From positions 3,590,195 through 3,654,194 of the forward strand of contig KV748180.1 in the NCBI GenBank assembly GCA_001692895.1: a DNA stretch of 64,000 nt, in the 5' to 3' direction. A program made the translations under genes and the position numbers. The stretch is from Cenococcum geophilum 1.58. Taxonomy: Eukaryota > Ascomycota > Dothideomycetes > Gloniales > Gloniaceae. Positions 24,981-35,391 of this stretch are shown in pieces. Position 1 is the first letter of the stretch; every line of letters begins with the position of its first letter. Under the pieces are notes generated by a model, which worked only from the letters and a program-made list of their open reading frames with translations, did no database searches and was not told where the DNA came from.

Positions 24981-27900
24981 GCCGCTCGACGAGCGCGCCT
25001 GCGATTAATTAATTAATAAGCAATCAATCGCAACCAGGAATTATCATTAAGTAATTAATCGCAACCAGGAATTCTCATCAAGCGCCTGCAATTGATTGAT
25101 ATAAAATCTTACTAACGGAGGGATGGTTCATAATAGACTTTTGGTATTAAGGTATACGATTTTAATAAGGTGTGCAGTATTAATCTAATTAGATTGCTTG
25201 GGAATGCAGCAATTAAATACGCCAAGATTAATAGGTTTAGCGTAGTCTACCACTAGAACGCGTTTTATTAGTTATATTTACTTACGCCTGTCCCCATAGA
25301 GTTTTCTTAATTATCTTCCAACCTCTATTACCTTAACTACCTCTAATATTATGCCTCTTAACCCCTTCTAATAAGCCAAACAAAGGCCTAAAACCTCGCC
25401 CTTACCCTTACCGTCTTTATTATTATCAAATTTAACACCGTTAACACATAATTCCCCTATTCTAATTAACAACGCGCCTAAATTATAGGGTAGTAAGGTG
25501 CCCGAAACACCTACTCTACCTTAACTAACTCCATTAAATATATAACTGGGTAACGCTATAGCTTCTTATATCTTTACGATTAAGTAGAATAAGCTTTGCC
25601 ATAATTTAAACCTATTAAAAGAACCTTACTATTAAGCCAGGCACAAACGGCACGTTAATACTAGTTTTACACCCTTACCAATCTATAGGCATAGTACAGA
25701 TATTAAGGATAAAGAGGGTAGGCGCTAGTGGGTTTATAAGCTCTACTATATCTCTAAACGATACTAGGAGGGCGTATATCTATTAAAAAGTACTACTAAA
25801 GCAGCAAGGCATATAAGAAAATAGCATAATATTATTATTACACGAGACAGCAAAAACGTTAAATTATTAACGTCTCTACCAGGCAGCCCTTTTAAAGTTG
25901 CCATTACCGCAACTCTAAAGCCTACTACTAAATCTAAAGCAGCGAACTCTTAAATACTATTTAATAGCGAGAAATATAATCAGAACTATATAGATTAGAT
26001 TATTACTAATAATATAACCTTTTGGCAGGTATGCAGCTTACGGCTTAAGAAGCTACTTACTATACCTTATTTAGCTGCTACCTTAGCTAGCACTATTAGC
26101 GAATAGGTGCTTAAAGCTCTACCTAAGTAATGGCTTATAATCAAAGGCCTTCTAAAAAAGTATATTAGTAAGGTTAATATTAGTAGCGACCTTTAGACGG
26201 GAGAAAATAAGCGTAATTACGTTGGCGTTGTTGCTTACTAGATTAGTAAGTTTAACTTCTATATTAATAAGTTATCGCTTACCTAAATTAGCTACTAAAG
26301 GTAACCTTTCTACCACCCTTAATTAATTGGCTCCTATACCAGCTCTAACATTACGTAATTAATTATAGATATAATTATAAAATATTATATAGAGGATAAT
26401 ATTAGCGCCTTTATAATGGATAACGCCAAAAATAATAATAAGCTTATAGAAACAATTATAATAATATTTCTAACTATAGATCTAAAATAGGCTTAACTTC
26501 GGTACGCTAGACATATTATTAACCTTATTATTAAGGCCGCGCTCTTTAGTAAAGGTATAAGCAAGCTTTAAAAGTAAATTGCTAGTATAGGTACTAATAA
26601 TATCTTCTAAATCTAGAGTAAGATAGGGCTAATTAGTAGAGTAAAGATAATTACGGTATATATTAGATAAACTAATTAGCGGTAAATAGCCTTTTAGAAC
26701 TACTAGACTAACTATAAGGAAGGTAATAAGAAAGTCTTCTATCTAAAACTCTTAAAAGATGGTGGAGTACGCTAGAACGCTATAGTATATAATAATTAAG
26801 AGAGGTATATTCTAATATATATTGTTTCCTTTTAGGTGGGGGGTTCTATATAAAGTTTAGTCATTGCTAAATATTCTACTTAACCTCTACCATTCTCTAC
26901 CACCTTATTATATCATTAAACTACCTTTAGCGCGCGTAGATACAGAGCCTATAGCTTAACCTACCTCCACTAGTAGATTTAATGGAATTTAATAGGCGAT
27001 AACGCTTGAAGCCTCTTACCATTAAATTGCTTAAAAATTAAACTTTTGCTAACTTCTTACGTCTAATAGTACTTAAAGCTTTAGAACCCTATTAAACTCT
27101 ACCTAAACCCGCTGGGTTAAGCCTACCAATAAAATACGTATAATCTCTTACAGGACTTTCTTTAAATAAGGACTTTAAGATACTAAAGAAGTTTAAGTAA
27201 CTTAAGCCCTTTTAAAACTCTTACTAATAATACTATAAGGTAACGTAAACGCCAGAGGCTTTTAAGGGCTCTTATAGTGGCGTTTAGGAGGTCTTTTAAA
27301 GTAAGTAAGCTATATATTTAGGTGCCTATAACGAGCTAATAACTAAGATTAAGGCGTCGCCGGTAGAGTACTTGGAGTACTATAAAGTAGTAGTTTATTA
27401 CGTATATATAAACTTATTAATATTTTAGGCCTTACTCAATAATACACCTATCTACTAAGCAGTATTGTCCTCTACTTAGCCTAAAGTTTAACTACTTTAA
27501 ATAGGAGTAGGCCAGTAAGGCTGTATGGTAATTATAATATAAGAAAGATGTTACTGCGTTATATAAGCTAGTATTAAGGAGAAGTATACGCCAGTTAAAG
27601 GATAGGAGGATAATAAGCCGTTACTCCTAAGCGGCTTATATATTAATAGCGTCGTAATTTAGATTTATTATTATAGGGCGAAGAGGCTTTAACTTTTATA
27701 GTATGCTTACTAGTAAGTATTAGAGCTCGCAAGCGTTAAAGACTTAAATCTAAACTTAAGCGCTTTACTAAAGATACCCCCACTAAAGCTAAAAAATATT
27801 GTTTAACCCGCTGCTTATTAGTAAGGTATTAAGCACGTCTATCCAATCCTCTATTGTATAGGCAATGGGACCTCTTTCTATACTAGCGATAAGCTAATAA

Positions 27901-28235
27901 CGTAATTACTAATAACCGGAACCGCCTAGCTAATAAGACAATTAAGGCGCTGGAGCTTTAGAAGAGCTAGTTAAATAAAGGGCATTTAGAAAAGGATGAG
28001 GATAAATAAAGAGTATAAGGAGGACTTATTTTTGGAGTGTATATTTACTATATAAGGCAAAGCTCTGCTAAAAAAAATCTAGTACCCAGATTCTCTATCA
28101 CGGACTACCCAATTGGGTAATTCTTGGCAATCAATCGCAATCATTTCAATCAATCAGCTAATTCTCATCAGTCGATCAATCGCAACCAGGATTTTAGCCA
28201 ATCAATCGCAACCAGGGGTCCCTGCCTGCGATTGA

Positions 28236-28254
28236 TTGCCTGTCGAACACACTG
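28236..28254 (-). repeat. hAT terminal inverted repeat, right
   Basis: Nineteen bases ending CACTG, the exact inverted copy of 24962-24980. The outer copies of the subterminal motif lie within about 130 bp. Confidence 0.92.
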
Positions 28255-28262
28255 CTTTCGCT
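28255..28262. repeat. 8-bp target-site duplication, right copy
   Basis: CTTTCGCT immediately after the hAT terminus, identical to 24954-24961. With one copy removed, the host minus-strand frame reads through the site. Confidence 0.93.
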
Positions 28263-31200
28263 TTCCTATATCTCTTCTACAGGCCACTCTTAGTGAGAGC
28301 TTCGCCCATTTTCTTATTCCAAAGGCCTTCCACCTCCTGCCATTTCATAGGACGATCCCGCCATTCAACTATCAACCTATCTTCATCTGATAGTTTGGCT
28401 AGTATGAGCGATCGAGCCGCTGCCGTCATTTCTGTTACCCGAGAGGCGTTGTCGATCGTGATTAAAATACTTTCCGATGGCCTTGGTGCAGAATTCGCTT
28501 GGGGCATTTCGCACCCCCCTATATTATCAACCGTAAACATGCTAGTCATAACCCGAAACCTCATTATGACAAACCTGACCTTTAACGTACCATTTTCATA
28601 TCCCGCTATATACAGTTTTTCTGATAATAGAGACCTTCCGAGTGCCTAAGGATTGGACAAGTAAGCTTGGGGTCATGAACATTATGAAAAGGAAAATTAT
28701 TTTTTGAGCTTGAATTGCTTTATCTGTATCTTTTTCGGCTAGATGAATGGGGCCTGTGGAGACGCTCTCCAGGGTTGCAATGTCCTGTGGCTCTAGTTCT
28801 TTTGTATTGACTTGCGGTAAAACTCCTAGCTCACTGTGGGTTTCATATACTGGGATTGCTACTGGCCTTACTGATTTATGCCCCGAGGGCTTAGAATCCC
28901 GACCACGAGTGGCGTCAATTCCAGGCTTTCGAACTGGGCCATCTCTTGACGTTGAATAGCTAGGAACCTTGCTAACTTCCGCATTGCTTTGTTGTCCTTT
29001 GCTTTTCGTGGAAGATTTCTCGCAAGGCTTAGTGACTCCGAGCACAATGGGGGTTAATTTTACACCTCTAGATGTAGCTTCGGAATCCGGATTGAGACGT
29101 CGCTGGGCATTCCTACGATGCATATCACGGATTTGCTGAGACGTATACTTCTTCTTTCTAGGGGTGTCGGGATCAGTCTGCTTCTTCTCCTTGTGAATTG
29201 GTATGGCCTCTTCTTGATGGTTTTCTGAATGACCTGCTCCTGTTCTACCTTCCGCTCCTGACAACGCTGCTCTTTGGTCTCCGATTTCTCTCCGACATTG
29301 GTAATTTCTCTCAGTCGAAATTCCAGTTCTAGTTGTCTGTCTCTAGATCGGGCAATGCGGTCCTCCCTATCCTTTTGCTTATTCGACTGTTTTTCAGCTT
29401 GTGTGAGTTTCTCCTGTAATTCCTTTTCTTTGGAAATCTCTCGGCACTCTTCTGCGTCTGGCACCACAGATGACTGTCGAGCCTGGGTCTGAACGAGAGG
29501 ATCCACATCAGCCCACTCAGTCCGTATCGCACCCGAAGAAATATGGTTAGCACCCTCCAGTATACCGTTGGCTGGGATTGGTGAGCCAGGAAGAGTTTCC
29601 TTGGCACCGGCCGTAGTATCAGGTTCGCATCTCTCTACAAAACCTACTTGTATTTTCTCCTTCTGCCTGCAAAGTTTGGGACGCTCTGGGAAGTAATGGT
29701 GGCTCCCCATCCTTGATCCGATCATTATTGCAATATGGACCAAGGGGAGCTCGCTGCCCATTCACAGTTGCTTTGTGTAGCTTCCTCTTAGGCGTTCCGG
29801 ACAAGTTCGGCGATATATCATTCCTTTCATGGGAAACATGCCCACTCTTCTGCTTACCCTAGGCGAGTTGTTTGCGTTTGTAAGCTCCGTGTAAAGATTC
29901 TCCCCCAGTATTTCGTTCCGCGATCTTTGGTCTTTTATGAGTCCGGCATGTAGGCAGGGGCTTATTGGAGACTTGAACTGAGAATGGGTTGTAAAATACG
30001 AATTGAAACCAACTAACAGTTCCGATTCTGCATTTTCAGGAATTACCGGGTCTAAATTAGAGGCTAAAACGCCACTCGAACCTAGCGCATTCGACGGTGG
30101 CAGAGAGCGAGATTTCTTGGCCTCTAGCGCCAGTTCATCATTGATAAGGCTAGACGTCGGCGAATCTGCTTGGACTAGTATATGCTCGCGTGGGACAATT
30201 TTGTCAGCCCCTACATGAGCTCCACTAAGTATTTTTAGGCTGCCGTGGGCCGAGCCTTCCCCCTTTGGCGTTTGGTGCAGTGGATTTTTCGAATCTTTCA
30301 AAGATGCCCCATAGCAGTCCCCTCTCTGGAGTTGAGCCTGGTGTCGCAGTGACCTGCTCATAGCTGCACCGCTTCTGTCGGGCTGGTATATGTTGAACTT
30401 CTCCGTAATGATGGATGAATTCTGCTCGTCGTATATATCATCTAATTTGGTCTGATTTGGCAGTGCTGAGTCTTCGAATCCGACCGTTTGCGTGGCAGAC
30501 TGAACAGGCTGATGACAGCGGGGACTATTTATGACTGTATAGCATTCTTCATTATCCGTACTATCATCTGCCACAAAGGGCCCTGTCTTCTTCAGAATAG
30601 ATCGTGGAATTTTCACATATCTGGGTATCCTAGGCGTTTGGGTAATTATATCAACTTGACGACGCTTAGATTCCTTCCGATTCTCTAATGGGCTATCTGG
30701 GTATCTTGCAGTAAGCTGGGGGGATATTGGATTCTGTGTACTGTGCACTAGTTTTCCTGCGGTCTGGTTGTATCGAGCAAGATTGGTGTCGGACGGACAA
30801 GTCACTCATAAGAACTCTGTCGATTGAAGCTGGCTCTAGAAGCTCTCTATATACATGAGGTCGGGGCAAAAGACTGACGACGACGCTGACGACGATTCTG
30901 GAACTATTACTCAATCGCCACCAGGTCGATATTGCCACTCAGTCGGTAATAGGTAATAGAAACAGGGTGTGAGTCATAAGGTGGTACCTGACAGTGACCT
31001 CAACGTTCGACAATTGGCATCTGTTCCGCGGTAAGAACTGTAACTTCCGCTAACGGAGTGTTCCTCATTCACGTCGCTGATATATCCTGACTGATTTGGC
31101 GCCACCGGAATTCTAAGTCCTGGACTAGAGTAAGATACCAAATGTTGTCGCTGGTCCCACAGAGGGCGCTCATCCACAGTCTTGACCGCTCTCGTCTTTC

Positions 31201-32113
31201 CATTCCGATTTGCCATCCGTGAGACCCCTTGCAAAACTCGCACTGATTCATTCCAAGCACGACCCCCTCTCACGTCATCTCTTAGCTTCGTCGTAACTTG
31301 CTGCTCCGTCTCCTTGTTGGCACCTTAAGACAGGTCAATGACCTCTAAACCTGAGACTGAATGATCGGGGTTGGCAGAGGTTGTTCTAATATTCGTTCCG
31401 TGATTGTCGATGCGAGCGTATTTGGAGGGATGTTGAAATTGAGAGGGATTCATTAGAGGCTTGCGCTTAAGGCCCTCAGTGTTGCAGACTGGTTGATGGC
31501 TAGAAGGCGTTACCATATGATGGGTTTGATTTGGTGGGTTTCCCTCAAAGGTCGCCCTGGGGTCAGAGTTGAATTGTTTGCGTGAAATGAGGATGCTTGA
31601 ATCCCTCGTCGATTGCTCATCGGACCCTTTGTAATCGTCCATTGTTTCCCCATGACCATTGTGGATTGGAACACTCTGAGCTAGTGGAAGGACTAGGCTC
31701 ATTATGGGCAGCCTGTGAGCAGAATGTTGCTGAGCATAAGAGTACCTACGTGACCGTTCATCTGTTGCTTCCTGATCATACCCCAACTTTGCGTGCCAAT
31801 TCATGGAATATCGAAACGAATGGTCGTCGGGTCGCTGAGTTACTGAATTGATGATATAACGCCGAAGATTGGGTTTGGAAATTAGTGTCCTTATAGTCCT
31901 TCGCGCATCGGTAATTGCAACAAGATTTTGAACGTGGCGGATGCTCACCTCGCCCTTTTTGGAGTTGGGATTTACTTTTTGCAGAGCCGGACATGGTAAA
32001 TGACCTTGCGCGGTCCTGATATGTTTATTTAACTGAAGAGTGTTCGAGAAGGTCATAGCCTGGTCAAAGGACTGTCTTAAACCTGGGACCGATATTGCTC
32101 CAAAGGTCATCAA

Positions 32114-33838
32114 AATTTCAAGACTGGATCACGGCAAGATATGACAAGGTAGAGTTTGGGCAGGTAATGCCGGTCCGTAGATAAGCAACTAGGTTACGAC
32201 AAGGGAAGTGTGGCCGTATTATCTGAGAAGCTGTTAAATCATCCTAAAGATGAGTGATAAGGATACCATGATGAAAATGTGGTTAACAAGGCTCACAATG
32301 AAGTGAGATGGAAAGTGTAAGTAACTTTACTTTGTCCGCTTCGGCAAGCGGGATACGACAGCGCCTTTTCCAAATGCTTCCTCAGTTTTCTCCGCTTTTA
32401 AAGTACTCTATTACTAAAATCCCTACTGAAGTTATGGATTAAATTGAGGATCCTCCTCAAAATTTGAAGCCTCTTCTAAGCTTGTTGTGAATTGTTTTCA
32501 TCTTCCTTCGTAGTCGATTGAAGAACATATGTGGACTCTGCCCGGTAATTGAGAGAAGGGGATCGAATATTTGTCACGCCCAAAGCGTTTGGAGTCGCGC
32601 TAACCAAGACTTTCGACGACCTTCAACGTGTGATTGACACATCCAAAACTCTTCTAGCACGTAAAGCCACACAAAGTCTTGAAGGTATTAAGCGCGGACA
32701 ATGCCCCGTTGCTTTTGACACTAACTGATGGACTGTCCTGCGCTGCATTCCCTCCGTAAGTTAGATAGCAAATAACTCGGAAATGAATGGCCATAACCAA
32801 GAGTTACGGCTTTAATGAGGAATGTCTCAAAATCGCAACGGAGATGATGATGATGACAATGATAAGGGCCATTCATCTTAAGGGGTGTTCGGTTGCAACT
32901 CCATATTGTAACCGAAATGGAGCTCAAATCTGAATATGAGGTGGTTGTTCGGTAAACCTGACGACTTCTGAATCTGAAGCTCCTCCATATCGGTAAACGC
33001 GTTAAATTTGTAAGCTATACTGCATACAGTAGTTGAAATGAGGTTCTTGGCACCGTTTTAATATGTAGCTTCGAGCTCCCGTTCCATATTCTATATCAAT
33101 CTGGAGCTCCCATATATGCGCCAAAGTGACGACTTCTCGTCATATGGCGACTCCACACGCCTCGACCGCTGTCGCATTTGCAAGCCTTATATGATATTAT
33201 TATCTTAACCTTCGTGATCGCGGGCGTCGCTGTAATTCTACTACGACTCGTACGGGAGGTGGGCAAAGATGTGGGAAACGTCAATCGTAGAGAGGGCGTT
33301 GGCCGAGGAGGAGGCTGTTAAATTGAGGTTATGGAGCTAAAACTCTGTGTATTGCTTATTATCTATATAGGTGGTTGAAGAGATTTCAAGGAACTTCGAC
33401 CGCCGGTTGAAGTTGTCTGATTGGTCAGATTCCTGCCAAGAGCTTTCTCCCACAAGTCTCATCACGTGATATCGTTGCAGGCTTGTTTTCCAACAGAGGC
33501 TCCATTATTACACCAAAGTAAGGAGTCGCGATAGAGGCCTGGTGGTAGGGAGGGGCTCATTCGAATTGCTCACCGACGTCAATCATGTATTATGCGAAGT
33601 CAAATATGGAGCCTTATCTGGAGCGGGCAGTCTCCGGGCACATTCATTTATCTCGGTCCCAGACGATCAGCCAATCATAAGCTGCTTACATAACAGATTA
33701 ATCATCTTATGTTATTGTCGTCTGGTACTTACCTCAGCGAGCTCAGACGTGAATTTGATTGGAGCGGATGTTCCTTCGGCCCGTCAGCAAGCTAACTAAC
33801 ATCCACCAAAATCACGTCTGAGAGCCTTTGGCGAGTTT
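32114..33838. other. Intergenic region between the decayed gene and the AT-rich block
   Basis: No gene is recognised. Upstream of the decayed gene the composition is moderate. At about 32,880 there is a GGGGTGTTCGGTT sequence like one end of a PIF/Harbinger-type element, but no matching second end was found. At 33,386-33,455 there is a segment also found in RIP-mutated form at 48,302-48,370. The open frame at 33,542-33,799 has no recognisable domain. Confidence 0.4.
33386..33455 (+). repeat. Dispersed palindrome-containing repeat, less mutated copy
   Basis: A 23-bp imperfect palindrome (33392-33414, arms AACTTCGACC and GGTTGAAGTT) is followed by GATTGGTCAGATT and TGCCAAGAG. The same order of blocks occurs at 48,302-48,370 with C replaced by T and G by A at many positions. 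This copy keeps its C and G bases, so it is the less RIP-affected one. Confidence 0.6.
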
Positions 33839-34426
33839 TGTTAAAAGCGTAAGCAAAAATCTTAGTTTTAGCAACTTTATAAGGGGATTTCCTCCACGGC
33901 ATAATAAAATAAAGTCTTTTAAAACTCGTCAATAATTTTTTAGGGGGCTACTTTATATATTAAATGCCTTTAAATTATATTATCCCCTCCCAAATCTAAG
34001 ATTAATTTTGTTAAAGTTGAAATTCCCGTTGTTAAAAGCGTAAGCACTTTTATATACAGGCCTATATAGGCCCACATAAAGGTATAAAAAGCCTAAACTC
34101 TCACTAATCTATAGAGCTAGATCTCCTGAGTAATTTGATATAATTTTTACCTTAAGAGACGTTGTAGGGATCTTAATCAATTTCGTTGAAAATTGTGAGT
34201 TTTCCCATACAAAAAACGCTTGTGCTTCCATACAAATCTCGCCAAAGTCCCTCAGACCAAGAAATCGATTAAATATCCGAAGGAGATCAACGCGCCAGCG
34301 CAATCGATTTCTTAGTATGAGTCCACTGAGGTAAGTCTGGTACACGGTTCAGAAATTTGTTAATCCCTCGCGCCAATTTATATATAATTCTTATACAAAC
34401 TCACGCGCCATACTAAATTTTTAGCC
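33839..34426. repeat. Boundary of the AT-rich block, with 17-bp direct repeats and a hairpin
   Basis: Composition falls sharply here. Identical 17-bp copies of TGTTAAAAGCGTAAGCA lie at 33839-33855 and 34030-34046. A hairpin with 12-bp perfect arms (AAGAAATCGATT, 34259-34270 and 34302-34313) follows. These may be ends of small non-autonomous elements, but no target duplication was identified. No coding sequence was recognised. Confidence 0.4.
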
Positions 34427-34734
34427 ATTAATTAATAACGAACTAACACCTTTATAAACAATTGGCTAACGTTATATTCTAGAACTTTATAAGGCAATTC
34501 TAACGCTGCTAAAATTATTGCGAGCGGCCTGGTGGTTACTGCTATATTTCGCCTTAAATAAGCGGGTCTCCCCTTTAAAGCTCCGCCTAAAACCCTACTG
34601 CTATTAATTAATAATAAACTAACGCCTTTATAGATAATTGGCCAACGTTATATTCTAGAGCTTTATAAAGCAATTTTAATGCTACTAAAATTATTACAAA
34701 CGGCCTAGTGGTTACCGCTACGTTTTGCCTTAAA
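34427..34734 (+). repeat. Tandem duplication with 176-bp spacing
   Basis: Two copies of a roughly 132-bp unit, 34427-34558 and 34603-34734, are offset by 176 bp. Both start ATTAATTAATAA and end at CGCCTTAAA or TGCCTTAAA. They differ mainly by C/T and G/A changes. Similar sequence recurs near 19,880-20,060. Confidence 0.65.
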
Positions 34735-35199
34735 CAGTAAATATTTAGCCAGAGCCATTAACCATCACCAATCCTTAACGTTTAACCTCCTATATTAATA
34801 TTTATAGTAGATAAACACCTAAATAGCTAATATATTGTATCTAGATTAATTCTATGCCTTATTACCTACTTTATTGCTCCTCCGCTACCTATACTACCCA
34901 AATATTAACCTACGAACCCCCTACCGACTCTATATTTACTAATAAGCTATATACCACCGTTTAGTATAAAGAAACGCTTAAAGGCCTTAATAAGGAAGCT
35001 AAAAGTTAGATATACGCCTAGTACAGTACACAACTATCCTTATACTGCTAGCAAGGTAGTGGATAATACTATTAGTGTAATAAACGTCTTTAAAAAGTAA
35101 CGCACTAATAATAAGGCGTCTTAGTTACTAGCAGCAGATGGTAAAGCTTTTTAGTTACTGTAGACAGATCTACAAATATCTTAACTCTCTACTAGCTTG

Positions 35200-35204
35200 G
35201 CCTA
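35200..35204. repeat. 5-bp target duplication of Gypsy copy 1, left
   Basis: GCCTA next to the left LTR; the same five bases follow the right LTR at 42120-42124. Five base pairs is the usual size for Ty3/Gypsy integration. Confidence 0.85.
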
Positions 35205-35391
35205 TGTCATAGTGCTGCAATAAAGTAGACTAAATAACTACGTTGTGGTATAAAGAGGGGAAGAAGGTGGAAAGGGGGTATTATATATAAATAGTAGGGC
35301 CGGCCGTTAAGTCGCTAGTAGTGGGCTAGCTAATAGTAGGGAATAGTACGAGATAGTATAAAACAGTATGCGTCAGGTTAGTACCGTGACA
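35205..35391 (-). repeat. LTR of Gypsy copy 1 (3' LTR)
   Basis: 187 bp, TG..CA, matching 41933-42119 and, in opposite orientation, 58408-58594. Confidence 0.92.

Larger units (their letters stand above)
24962..28254 (+). mobile_element. hAT-superfamily DNA transposon, RIP-mutated, inserted in a host gene
   Basis: A 3,293-bp element bounded by perfect 19-bp terminal inverted repeats (CAGTGTGTTCGACAGGCAA) and a perfect 8-bp target duplication. Just inside each end are several copies of a subterminal motif, CAATCAATCGCAACCAGG, typical of transposase-binding arrays. The transposase remnant reads on the plus strand. It has a BED-type zinc-finger-like stretch at about 25,715-25,860 (..AARHIRK..), a central part with a degenerate MDNAKNNNKLIE block at about 26,380-26,480, and a C-terminal dimerisation region at about 27,880-28,010 (NRLANKTIKALEL). 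The interior is saturated with TA dinucleotides and stop codons in every frame, so it makes no transposase. The terminal ~120-170 bp are almost free of this mutation. The element could in principle still be recognised at its ends by a transposase supplied from elsewhere; that is inference. Confidence 0.92.
23796..32113 (-). pseudogene. Large decayed host gene split by a hAT transposon
   Basis: Minus-strand coding sequence runs from about 32113 to the stop at 23796-23798, roughly 5 kb without the inserted transposon. The frame is kept over long blocks (31,325-32,113; 29,762-30,805; 28,596-29,264; 24,409-24,918; 23,796-24,200) but shifts between several of them, near 30,800, 29,850, 29,640, 29,250 and 24,120. 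In-frame stops at 31,325, 28,277-28,279 and about 23,870 each become Gln if a T is read as C (CAA or CAG). The N-terminal block has a weak C2H2-like HIRT..GH piece. Charged coiled-coil stretches lie near 29,300-29,450 and at the C-terminal end, and an acidic SEDSDLDSGSDES tract at about 24,800. One likely intron is near 30,930-30,985 (GTACCA..GAG). I do not recognise the family. Some frame changes may be introns, so the number of true frameshifts is uncertain. Confidence 0.6.

Noticed and set aside
24962-25105. Repeated CAATCAATCGCAACCAGG units considered as a CRISPR-like array
   Set aside because: The units are few, irregularly spaced, present in both orientations and confined to both hAT ends, as expected of subterminal transposase sites.
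34109-34345. 78-residue minus-strand open frame next to the AT-rich block
   Set aside because: It spans the hairpin at 34259-34313 and has no recognisable domain; chance or element terminus is more likely.
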